Below, piece after piece: positions 1 through 8,151 of a stretch of DNA of 11,143 nt. The notes under the pieces are model-generated. The model was not told where the DNA came from, did not search any database, and was given only the letters and a program-made list of their open reading frames with translations. Source of the DNA: Hamiltosporidium magnivora (lineage: Eukaryota; Microsporidia; Dubosqiidae); contig PITI01000537.1 of assembly GCA_004325065.1 (NCBI GenBank), forward strand, positions 1-11,143. Reading direction: 5' to 3'. The translations under genes were made by a program, and so were the position numbers. Every line of letters begins with the position of its first letter. Within the stretch, counting starts at the first letter, position 1.

Positions 1-135
1 CCATGCAACGGACATTAACGAACTCCGGGCAACTGCCTCGCCTATTAATTAGGTTCTACACACCTGGTAGATGAAAGGCTTTGAGACGTAGGTATCGCAG
101 GGGTTACCGATAGAGTGTTGGGGTAGCAGTTATTT
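1..135. other. G+C-rich island of unknown origin at the window edge
   Basis: The first 130 bases contain 65 G or C (50%), whereas the sequence from about 140 onward drops to the AT-rich background. All six frames are broken by stops early, so this is not a long coding piece. I could not match it to rRNA or tRNA: one short stem-loop near 51-65 looks vaguely like a T-arm but lacks the conserved loop order. The nearest compositional analogue in this window is the untranslated leader of the retrotransposon near 7935-8100, so it may be a fragment of a mobile element leader. That is inference only. It is truncated by the window start. Confidence 0.45.
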
Positions 136-313
136 ATGTTAAACCTAGAACTGCGTTAATGTCATCAAAACAAATATAACACTTGCCACTATTGTAAAAA
201 GATGTGATATTTTTAAATAAAGATATTGATTGCAAGGATTATGATATTGATCGAAAAACCCTATAATTACATTTAAGTTTCTAAACTCAGTATGTTGATT
301 AGAAGTTGATTTA

Positions 314-385
314 TAAACCAATTCAAAATAAATGTTCACTAATAAATATAATGAAATAGAAATACAATTTAAACCAATTCAAAAT
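314..385. repeat. 16-bp direct repeat pair
   Basis: The word TAAACCAATTCAAAAT occurs at 314-329 and again at 370-385, 56 bp apart start to start. The intervening 40 bp are AT-rich and show no further repeat. This may be a local duplication or a chance match in low-complexity DNA. Confidence 0.55.
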
Positions 386-864
386 CTTAAAGAGAAACGC
401 AGCAGACCGAAATCCGTAACGTTCATAAAGAGGTCAATTTAGCAAGAGAAAGAGTTTTTTTTAGGAATAATAAACGAAATAAGATACTGACAAAGGCGGC
501 AGCATTTTTTAATATATAAAAAACAATTGAATTTCTTATTCTTTTTTAAATAAAATATATTGCGCCAATAATAATTTCTTCTATATATTTGAAAATATTT
601 TTTGATTAAAAAAGATAAAAATAAAAATTAGTTCCGTCTTTAGACAAATTTTAATAGTTTAATTAAACATTGAAGTGTAAAAAAGGCTAGATCGCTTTGA
701 AAATATTTATTATTTTTTTTGAAATCTGCTTTATTCATCAAAAAAAAATTCACCTTTATTAGCGATTTCATAAATTAACATAAGTAACTTTTTTTTACAA
801 ATTTTAAAATATTTTTTAATAGAACTATATTTGAATGGTTTTTAAATTTTTAAAGATAAAAACC

Positions 865-880
865 AATTAATTAATTAATT
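865..880. promoter_or_regulatory. (AATT)4 tract upstream of the LRR gene, possible promoter element
   Basis: Four perfect copies of AATT lie 48 bp before the ATG at 929. The tract is self-complementary, followed by further A/T runs, and lies where an AT-rich core promoter could be. The surroundings are also very AT-rich, so the repeat itself is what is seen and the promoter role is inference. I see no CCC-type motif immediately before the ATG of the sort described for some microsporidian genes. Confidence 0.25.
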
Positions 881-928
881 AAATATCTATTAATATAATT
901 AGATTACAATATCCAAAAATACATTCTA

Positions 929-3301
929 ATGAATAGTTTTACAGTTTTGAAGAAAAAAAAAGTTTTAAGAATTCAAATATTCTATATTTTGTTTCATATT
1001 ATGAATGTGTTTACATTATTTGCACTTGTTTTCTCTCATAGATTTAACTATACTTTCAGATGTAATGAAAAAACCGAAATTCTAATATATAGAGAAAAAC
1101 AAGAAGAAGAGGCATTTGACGAGGTAATGAATGAAGATTATGAACTTTTATTATCACTTAGCGTTGATAATGAGAATTTTTATGACGATAAACCGATTTT
1201 TACCTACGGAAAAGAAAATAATATTCAATTTGATGTTTTAAACAATATTTTGGAAGAAAATACATTGGAAACCAACTTTAAATGTGGAAGGATTCAATGT
1301 AGCTACGAATTATCTTATTTTTTACGATTAACGAGAGATATAATTGAATTACCTAAATTTTTTAATAATTATCAATTAAAATGTATGTTAGCAACTTTGA
1401 AATATTTAAAGGCAATAGAAAACAAAAAGATAGTTAAATTTTTCGTAGCTTTAGTTTTCAATGATTGTAATTGTAATAATATCAACGAATCTGAGAAAAA
1501 CAATTTTCATTTTGAATATATTACTTGGTCTGATTTTATAATAAAAATCGATAGAACTATGAAAACCAATCTTCTCTCTGGTTTTATAAGTTATTTTATG
1601 ATAGAATTTGTTTTTAATGATGAAAATTTAAATTTATTGGAAAATACAAATGATTATTATGATATTTTACTTTTTGATAAAAATATTCCATTCAAGCATC
1701 TATTGATAAATAATTTAAAAATATTTTTTGCCTTAGAAAATATTTTAAAAAATCCTCGATATTTGAATATTTTTCGCGTTTTATTGGATGAATTAAATAT
1801 AGAGTCACTGATAATAAATAATTATCAAGCATCGGAAATTCTTGATGTGAGATTTCCTTATTATGTTTTTTCTATGTTAATCTTCAAATCAATGATAGTT
1901 TCGGATATAACTACATCGTATATATTCGTTTCCTATTTGCTTTATGTTGGCATCGATGAAAATATAGAATTTTTTAGTTTGAAAAATATAAGTGTCTCAA
2001 CAAATGATTTAAATTTTTTTTTAAGAAAACAAAAACTCAAAGGATTGGTATTAGATACTGTAAAAGCAATTGAAAATTCTAATATAATTGATGATTGTGT
2101 GAAATTGATTGAAACATTAGAATTTGTCGATTTTAGAAATATAGATATAAATTATAATTGGTGGAAATGTTTTTTTCTGACAGCAAATGCCACAAGCATT
2201 ATACTTTTCTTTGATACATTAACATCACAGGAAAATTTTTTAAATGGCCTTGCGAAATTAGGAAAAAATATGAATCTTGTGCGTCTCAAAATTATGTTCT
2301 TTGATTTTGAAATTTCCGAAAGTTTTTGTTATTCTTTAAGACTTTTAAATCTTTTAAAAAATTTAAAAAATTTAAAAAATTTAAAACTTTTTAATTATCA
2401 AACTAATAAAAAATCAGAAATAAGTTTATTTAAAGCAATTAGAAGTTTGAAAGAATTAAAAAAGCTGACAATACAAAACCCTAAATTTTGTAAAACCCCA
2501 TGCAATTATTTTCTTAAAAGCCAGAATATCAAAGTGCTTTGCCTAGAAAACATTTTTTCAGATGATAAGACACAACTCTTGGCTTCTATATTTAGTTTTA
2601 CTTTCATAACTAAATTTCTTTTGACAAATATATTTATTACACATGCCCTATTAGTTAAAATATTTAAAATGAAACATCTCATACAATTGTCTTTAGTGTT
2701 CTGTACCATAGAGTCTATTATAAATCCACAACCACTTGATTTCTCGGCACGAAATATAAAATCATTAAATATATATGACACCAATTGGAACAATTTACAA
2801 AATTTCGATATTTTAGGTAAACTTGACAACATAGAATTCTTGGATATATCATTATGTGGTCTGAGTGCGAGTTATCTTAAAAATCTAAGCCCCGGTTGTA
2901 ATTTAAAATTAAAATCGGTCTCATGTGAATCCGGAATTTTAGATATTGATGATCTAACTATAATCGGAAAACTTGAGATTATTGAAGAATTAAATCTATC
3001 TAACTGTGTATTCTATAATAGTGGATTTTTTAAATTAGGTGAAAATTGCAAATTCTTTAATTCCTTAAAGAATTTAGATTTTATGTTTGTCGATATATCT
3101 ATAGAAGACCTTAATTATATAAGAAAATTTAAAAGCCTAAAAAATCTTTCACTTACACTCTCCGGTTTGGATTTACTTTGTGTAAAAAAATACATACTTT
3201 CGCTACACTTAAATCAATTTATAACAAATATTATTCCGTACGATGAAAACTTTAGAAGCTTACTTGAAAATCTTAACGAAATGAACATTAATAATATTTA
3301 A
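929..3301 (+). CDS. Secreted or membrane-anchored leucine-rich repeat protein, microsporidian-like
   Basis: This is a 790-residue protein with no interruption and no sign of introns. Residues 8-11 are four lysines, followed by a hydrophobic stretch at about 15-35 ending in FALVFS, which reads as a signal peptide or signal anchor; I see no second strong membrane segment. Residues about 40-360 are acidic, Asn- and Phe-rich and unrecognised. From about 370 to 760 there are irregular leucine-rich repeats of roughly 20-28 residues with LxxLxL-type cores, for example LKELKKLTI (507-515), NIKVLCL (533-539), LIQLSL (584-589), NIKSLNI (609-615), NIEFLDIS (634-641), IIEELNLS (684-691), LKNLDF (713-718) and LKNLSL (737-742). 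LRR domains usually mediate protein binding; a secreted form could act at the host interface, but no specific function can be assigned. The downstream Met25 (ATG at 1001) gives a more typical short signal peptide and is a possible alternative start. The AT codon bias matches its surroundings. Confidence 0.88.
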   Translation: MNSFTVLKKKKVLRIQIFYILFHIMNVFTLFALVFSHRFNYTFRCNEKTEILIYREKQEEEAFDEVMNEDYELLLSLSVDNENFYDDKPIFTYGKENNIQFDVLNNILEENTLETNFKCGRIQCSYELSYFLRLTRDIIELPKFFNNYQLKCMLATLKYLKAIENKKIVKFFVALVFNDCNCNNINESEKNNFHFEYITWSDFIIKIDRTMKTNLLSGFISYFMIEFVFNDENLNLLENTNDYYDILLFDKNIPFKHLLINNLKIFFALENILKNPRYLNIFRVLLDELNIESLIINNYQASEILDVRFPYYVFSMLIFKSMIVSDITTSYIFVSYLLYVGIDENIEFFSLKNISVSTNDLNFFLRKQKLKGLVLDTVKAIENSNIIDDCVKLIETLEFVDFRNIDINYNWWKCFFLTANATSIILFFDTLTSQENFLNGLAKLGKNMNLVRLKIMFFDFEISESFCYSLRLLNLLKNLKNLKNLKLFNYQTNKKSEISLFKAIRSLKELKKLTIQNPKFCKTPCNYFLKSQNIKVLCLENIFSDDKTQLLASIFSFTFITKFLLTNIFITHALLVKIFKMKHLIQLSLVFCTIESIINPQPLDFSARNIKSLNIYDTNWNNLQNFDILGKLDNIEFLDISLCGLSASYLKNLSPGCNLKLKSVSCESGILDIDDLTIIGKLEIIEELNLSNCVFYNSGFFKLGENCKFFNSLKNLDFMFVDISIEDLNYIRKFKSLKNLSLTLSGLDLLCVKKYILSLHLNQFITNIIPYDENFRSLLENLNEMNINNI
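2357..2383 (+). repeat. In-frame 9-bp tandem repeat encoding Lys-Asn-Leu three times
   Basis: The unit AAAAATTTA is repeated three times without error inside the LRR gene, encoding KNL at residues 477-485; the next codons (Lys-Leu) continue the pattern partly. It falls at the start of the repeat domain and keeps the Leu spacing of an LRR strand. Because the unit is a multiple of three, copy number could change without breaking the frame. Confidence 0.75.
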
Positions 3302-3366
3302 AATATATTTTTAATTTATTCGTATTTACTTTTGATTTTTTTAATTAGTCATCGAGTGTGTGCAAA

Positions 3367-3372
3367 AATAAA
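3367..3372 (+). terminator. Candidate polyadenylation signal after the LRR gene
   Basis: An AATAAA hexamer lies 66 bp downstream of the LRR gene stop codon, at a spacing suitable for a 3'-end processing signal. In DNA this AT-rich the hexamer is common by chance, so the call rests on position only. Confidence 0.25.
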
Positions 3373-4091
3373 CAGTTAAATTTTACTTAAATTCGATCTT
3401 CAATGTTTAATTGAACATTACTTTACCTTTTCCATGCTAAATATTTATTATATCTTGAGTTTTAGTATTTTAAAAAAAATTATATCGTTAATATTTTTCG
3501 TTAGAGTAAATTTCATATAAAAGTAATTTTTTGTATCGTAAAAACCATAAAAAAATATTTTTAATTTCAAAATGAAATTTGGATTGATTGATTATCAAAG
3601 TATGTATTCAAGCAGAAACACTTAAGATCTTTCTATTTAGATTTAAAGATATTAAATCAATTTATCTAAAAAGCTAATATAAGATGATTAATGAAACCTT
3701 CAACTTTGTTTTATTTACATCATAGACCAATAAAATCGTTTTATACATATATTTCACAATAAATTATATATTGATGCCATTACGGCATTTTCACAGCGAT
3801 TTTAAACAGCCTTGGTGGTATTTTTATTCATATTATTTGTTTTATTGTTCATGTATACTTAAAAAAAATATTTTGTTAAGCATCTATTAGCTATTTAAAA
3901 TTTTTACCTTAAATTTTATAAAGTTAACACTACCTTCAGGTGGAGAAAAGATAACCACATTAAAAATTTTCTGCTTGGAAATGAGTATATGTAAAATGTT
4001 TAAAATCATTTTTTATAATTTTGTAGGATATAAACCACACTAGGTCCCTAGGCCGATCCGCTATAATTTCGATTTACAACAGATTAAAAAA

Positions 4092-4116
4092 AACAAATGA
4101 AAGTTTTTCATTTGTT
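4092..4116. repeat. Perfect 11-bp stem hairpin with a 3-nt loop
   Basis: AACAAATGAAA at 4092-4102 pairs exactly with TTTCATTTGTT at 4106-4116 across the loop GTT. It sits about 30 bp after the G+C-rich patch at 4031-4060 and before a short GAGG/CCTC-containing stretch. It could be a transcript-end hairpin, a relic of a small mobile element or chance. No adjacent gene explains it. Confidence 0.6.
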
Positions 4117-4731
4117 ATTCCTCGTCACCGAGAGGTAAAAGAGGACTGGAATAATTAAGTTAGTAACGTCAATTTTTGCCTATTGGTATTTAAATGAGCC
4201 TAATAAATTTTTGTTCACAAAATATTATATTATATGTTTCGTGTTTTTTTCAAACCTAACCTGATGTAATTTCTAATCAATTTTATATTTTTCATAAATA
4301 AAAATTGGTTCCATTCTCTTCTGTAAATGTTGATTGTATGTTAATTTCTAGTTTTTAGAGATTAAAGGTTTCAGATAAATTTAATCTTTTGATTCACAAT
4401 TATAACGCAATGATATTTACTAAAAAAAATTGCAACAGTGTATTTTTTAAATTATAAGAATTATTTACGGCACAATCGTAATTCTTAGGTTCTATGATTT
4501 TGAAATAAAAAATCCATGGCAGCTGATTTCCATGTTATTAGCATAATTTTATTTTTTGTTTATAACAATTTTATAGAATCGTTTTTGTAACCTCTATATA
4601 AGCTTCGCTCTGTTATATTATTTTATTTACATGCATCTAATATAAAATACGCATTTGCAATATGACTTAAAAATAGCTTTTATATAAATTTATATTCATT
4701 GTGCGAAAATAGATGACGATTCTTAACCACT

Positions 4732-4760
4732 TTATTCTAATGTTATTTATATTAGAATAA
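4732..4760. repeat. Perfect 10-bp stem hairpin with a 9-nt loop
   Basis: TTATTCTAAT at 4732-4741 pairs with ATTAGAATAA at 4751-4760. Both arms are AT-rich, so stability is modest and a chance origin is plausible. Confidence 0.5.
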
Positions 4761-5951
4761 TGTATCTTCAATACCTTTTCATTAGGTTTAAGCCAATTAT
4801 ACATGAGTTTTAATGATTTAACTTTTATGATTTGTAATGTACAATAAACATATGAAAATATCGACAATTATGAAACTTTTATTTTCTCGATACTACGTCA
4901 TTTTTAAAGATTACTAGATGAAAACTTTATTCGTCGATGTTTTTGCCCAGTTAAAACATGAATTTATATTTAATTGTCAGATATCGAACGTTAGATAGAC
5001 TTTTAAATTTAGGACTATTCTTTGCTAACACTTTATTTACTTAATAAGTCGTTTGAGACTGTGCAGACTTTTATAAATTCTAACTTTAATAAGAATTTTC
5101 TAAAAAATAGGTTCAAAACATCCAAAATATCTTTCAGCTTTGATGGATTCAGTTCATGTAAAACCAAAGAACTAAAAATATGCCAGTTTTCTATGTTTTA
5201 ATTTTAATAAATGCTTAATTGATTATTTAACGCATCGGAGCACCAAATATCGAAATTTTCAGCCGATCTATATTATATTAATATATTTTTATTTACTTTG
5301 AGTATTAAAAGTTCATAAATGATTGCAAATACCCAAGAAAAATTTTAATCACTACATTTTTTTATAAAAGTTTAACACGAGTTTAAAAACTCATTTAATC
5401 TACACATTAATTTTGTAAGAAAGTTTCTTTTTTTAGTTTCATTGTCATCAAATCTTGTTTTGTTTTTAAAATATAGGGTTACGATAATTATTTGAATTCA
5501 TATTATGTTATGAAGATTATAGTTGAACAAGAAAGCAGGTTTTTTGTTTCTTTTTTTACATTGTACAACCTTTCTCTTTTTAATTTCTTCCGGCTTTTAA
5601 ACTTGAAAATTTTTTTGATTTAGAAAAAAATTTATCATTTTTGTCCGTTTATCGACAATTAAAAGTTAAATAAGTATTTATAAAAGTGTTTCAATTTTTC
5701 TGCATTTTTGACATGTAGATTTAATAGGTATATGGTGGATATTCGTCTTTTCCAAATTTTACGTTGTCTCTTTTAGAGATGTCTTTTCACACACCAGATA
5801 TTTTTGTCTTGATCTATTTTTTTTCTCATATCAACAGAGATGGTCTTGAGTTTAATCTGAGCATTTTTAGTATTTAAAAGCACAAATACACCTATTTTTT
5901 TTGGAAATTTCTGATTTCAAACGTTTTAATTGCAAATTAGAAAAATATAAT

Positions 5952-5979
5952 TTCTATGACATCATAGAATATTCTATGA
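5952..5979. repeat. Three alternating TTCTATGA half-sites at 10-bp intervals, with an 18-bp perfect palindrome
   Basis: TTCTATGA (5952-5959), its reverse complement TCATAGAA (5962-5969) and TTCTATGA again (5972-5979) follow each other with exactly 2 bp between neighbours. The last two form an 18-bp perfect palindrome (5962-5979) and the first two form an 8-bp stem with a 2-nt loop. Spacing near one helical turn with alternating orientation resembles a binding site for a dimeric DNA-binding protein, or an alternative-pairing hairpin. No gene with a supported start lies next to it, so function is unknown. Confidence 0.65.
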
Positions 5980-6252
5980 ACATACAGAATGAGTTAAATC
6001 CGATAATAAAATAATTCCATGCATTTTTATTCATAAAATCTAAAATAGAAGACATTTGTGGCTTAATTAAACCTATTATAGATTTCGAAACAAAATAAAA
6101 GAACATATAGAAATTCAAAATTTAAATTTTCTAATTGATACAGGTAAGATATAAGAAGTTTGTATCGATTCTAAAATCACATTCTAAACAATAAAAAATT
6201 ATGCTTTGCATATTAGGAATATTGTTTGTGAAAGTATACGAATTAGTAAAAT

Positions 6253-6277
6253 TTTAAAACTTTTATAAAGTTTTAAA
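6253..6277. repeat. Perfect 11-bp stem hairpin with a TAT loop
   Basis: TTTAAAACTTT (6253-6263) and AAAGTTTTAAA (6267-6277) are exact reverse complements. A further AAAACTTT follows at about 6280-6287, repeating the left-arm core. It is low in G+C and may be chance. Confidence 0.5.
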
Positions 6278-7071
6278 TAAAACTTTCGAATTTTTTCAGG
6301 AATCAGAGCCTTTTACTATACGTAGTAGAATTGATAAAATGTGTCTTTTTCATCACATATTATATTAAATTCGTTAAAAAGACGCCATAAAGTTATAATA
6401 CAAGCTTGTTTTTTAAAATATATCATTTCTAATATTTTTAATATTTAGATTAGTTTCATTTTCTATAAATATAATTATATCAACATCAAAATCTTCTTAA
6501 ATTTTTATGCCAAACTTATACATTAATTATAATGAAATAGAACATTCAAATCTTTTTTTGTTGTTTAGGCTTTGTTCGAACTAAATAATTACTAAATTAA
6601 TGTATACATTAGTTTTGTGCCTTGTTATATTTTAGATCTCTTCATATATATTTTTTATATTTGAATCCAGAAGCGTTCTGTATCTATTATCCAAAATAAA
6701 ATATTCAAAAAACATATATTTTATAAGTAATTCATAAAATTAACCAGTTTTTTTATTTAAGCGAGTGGTTTGATATTAAAATACAATAGGTATTGTTGCT
6801 AAAATTATTGTTTGTAATGCCTTCGGAAATAAAAACTTTTGTCTTCGAAATATATGTATTATTTTTTCACATTTGTTTATATGATTTAGTTAAAAAAATC
6901 AACAAATCTCTTTTAATTTAAACTTTTTTGCTTTTCTTTTATAAATAACCAATCATTCGAATTAAACTCTTTTATCTTGCATTAATCTCGTCCATTAAAA
7001 TATTTTCTACTGAGTAAAACAATTTAAACATAATATTTAAATGATTTTTAGAACACCCGAAGCCTGAGAAT

Positions 7072-7266
7072 TTAAATATTAAAGAATGTATTTTTTAAAC
7101 GATAAAAATATTGCCCAAATAGTATTCTTGGATCAAATTTCACTTTTACTTTATGCTTTGGCTTGCGTTTTTTAGCCTCTTCTGTATTTTTAGGTATTAA
7201 ACCTTTTTCATTATGTGTATTTCTAGGTTTTAGATTAACCATATAATTCTCTAATCGATTTATCAT
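7072..7266 (-). CDS. Doubtful small basic hypothetical protein, 64 residues
   Basis: This minus-strand frame begins with ATG at 7266 and is open nine more codons upstream before a stop. The product is strongly basic and hydrophilic in its middle (EEAKKRKPKHKVKVKFDP) and contains several Pro, Gly and Glu residues, less monotonous than random AT-rich translation. I recognise no family, see no signal peptide, and the length is close to what chance allows here. It lies inside the interval bounded by the 12-bp inverted repeat at 6760 and 7588, so it could be a fragment of a lost element gene. Treat as unproven. Confidence 0.15.
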   Translation of the reverse strand: MINRLENYMVNLKPRNTHNEKGLIPKNTEEAKKRKPKHKVKVKFDPRILFGQYFYRLKNTFFNI

Positions 7267-7556
7267 ATAAGAATTAGATAAATCTTTACTTGGTTAATTT
7301 ACAAACGTTTCAAGTGTTTTATGTTTTTCTATTATATCCATGCCTTGGTAACTCTGTACAGAATTGATAACATAGTAACAATAAGCTATAGAAAAAAATA
7401 TGTTCATTTATAATTATAGATACTCTTTCTTTTTATACTTTTATCGCAATTATTTTAATTTATTTTTGATTAAAAAACGTTTCAAATTGAATTTATTCCC
7501 TAATTTCTTTGAATTAATAGTTTTCTATTTTAAATAAACTGTGAATAATTATTGTC

Positions 7557-7583
7557 GTGGTTTATAAAGACTCTCTAAACCAC
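7557..7583. repeat. 8-bp stem hairpin (GTGGTTTA/TAAACCAC)
   Basis: GTGGTTTA at 7557-7564 pairs with TAAACCAC at 7576-7583 across an 11-nt loop. Its right arm overlaps the right copy of the 12-bp inverted repeat, so AAACCAC here can pair either locally or with 6765-6771. Confidence 0.45.
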
Positions 7584-7934
7584 TCGCTATTTGTTCCCCT
7601 ACTGAATTTTGCTCTTGCTAAAAGTAAAATCAGCAGGTTATAACATCTGCACAATGAAATTGATTTCAAAAAATTGTATTTGTGTTTTTTTTATTGATAG
7701 GAAACCACTTTTTTGGCGGTGGAATAATTATTTTGTGTGAGATTAAAGGATTTTTATAAAAAAGTAAAATTTAAACGCAAAATTTTTTACCTGAATTAAA
7801 AAAAAAATGAAAAAATATATTGAAACTTATTTAAAAAGAGTAAAGAAAAGTAAAGAAAATAATTAAAACATAATTAAAAAAATTCAGATTAATCAAAAAG
7901 CCTCTTGACTCAAAAAAAGCCAGAGACATCTACT

Positions 7935-8151
7935 TTAAACCTACCCGGGTAATTCATGATATTCACCTCTTCGCCGCGGGAGTAGGTACCCACTTACCGT
8001 GGCAAAATACTACCAATTAATTGCAGGTTTAGAGGCTTTAGAAGATATTCATTTCACGAAGCTAGGGATCTACGTGTAAATCCCCTGTAATCCTGAAATT
8101 TAACGGATTAAAAGAAACAAATACGAACAAAACGAAATAAAGCGAAAACCA
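7935..8151 (+). other. Untranslated leader of the LINE remnant
   Basis: 38 of the 80 bases at 7941-8020 are G or C, against the AT-rich DNA just upstream, and the segment leads directly to the ATG at 8152 that opens the endonuclease remnant. It contains the local palindromes CCCGGG (7944-7949) and CCGCGG (7974-7979). LINEs carry an internal promoter in their 5' untranslated region; whether this segment still has such activity cannot be told. The left edge is set by the composition change and may be off by some tens of bases. Confidence 0.5.

Larger units (their letters stand above)
136..928. other. AT-rich spacer upstream of the LRR gene
   Basis: I see no supportable gene here. The only sizeable open frame (145-339, minus, 64 codons) has no recognisable motif and is about the length expected by chance at this composition. 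Two small patches are less AT-rich (about 395-455 and 490-502), but neither reads as coding. The spacer holds a 16-bp direct repeat (314-329 and 370-385), one arm of a 15-bp inverted repeat (661-675) and an (AATT)4 tract (865-880) just upstream of the LRR gene start. Confidence 0.6.
661..3412. repeat. 15-bp inverted repeat flanking the LRR gene
   Basis: AATTAAACATTGAAG at 661-675 recurs as its exact reverse complement at 3398-3412, so the two arms bracket the LRR gene, 253 bp before its start codon and 96 bp after its stop codon. The match does not continue beyond 15 bp on either side, and I see no target-site duplication. At this base composition, roughly one such match is expected by chance in a window of this size, so it should not be read as transposon ends without more copies. 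Confidence 0.3.
6760..7588. repeat. 12-bp G+C-rich inverted repeat about 830 bp apart, possible ends of a small decayed element
   Basis: AGCGAGTGGTTT at 6760-6771 recurs as an exact reverse complement at 7577-7588. Half of the 12 bases are G or C, which is unusual in this spacer and makes chance less likely than for the other short repeats. The similarity does not extend inward and I find no clean target-site duplication. The core AAACCAC/GTGGTTT also occurs at 4032-4038, 7557-7563 and 7702-7708, and the right arm is part of a local hairpin (7557-7564 with 7576-7583). It could mark the ends of a small DNA transposon remnant. Confidence 0.35.
3302..7900. other. Gene-poor AT-rich spacer of about 4.6 kb
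   Basis: I see no convincing gene here. Open frames are short and about as long as expected by chance; the least dismissible is on the minus strand at 7072-7266, listed separately. Less AT-rich patches occur at about 4031-4060 (17 of the 30 bases are G or C), 5230-5265, 5700-5860 and 7550-7740, and could be remnants of old insertions. The spacer carries several perfect short hairpins and an alternating palindrome, listed separately. A 10-bp tandem duplication (GTAAAGAAAA, 7840-7859) lies shortly before the retrotransposon leader. Confidence 0.6.

Noticed and set aside
51..65. Possible tRNA T-arm in the G+C-rich island
   Set aside because: The 7-nt loop lacks the conserved TTCRA order, and no acceptor, D-arm or anticodon arm can be placed around it.
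145..339. Minus-strand 64-codon open frame
   Set aside because: No motif, no homologue recognised, and its length is within chance expectation for this base composition.
2506..2832. Minus-strand 108-codon open frame
   Set aside because: It lies entirely inside the LRR gene on the opposite strand and is a shadow of that coding sequence.
4667..4867. Minus-strand 66-codon open frame
   Set aside because: Monotonous Ile/Asn/Lys/Tyr composition typical of translated AT-rich spacer; overlaps the hairpin at 4732-4760 and has no family signal.
5776..5916. Minus-strand 47-codon open stretch that reads somewhat like a zinc-ribbon transposase N terminus
   Set aside because: The expected cysteine pairs are absent, the frame stops at once, neighbouring frames do not continue the pattern, and this length is common by chance.
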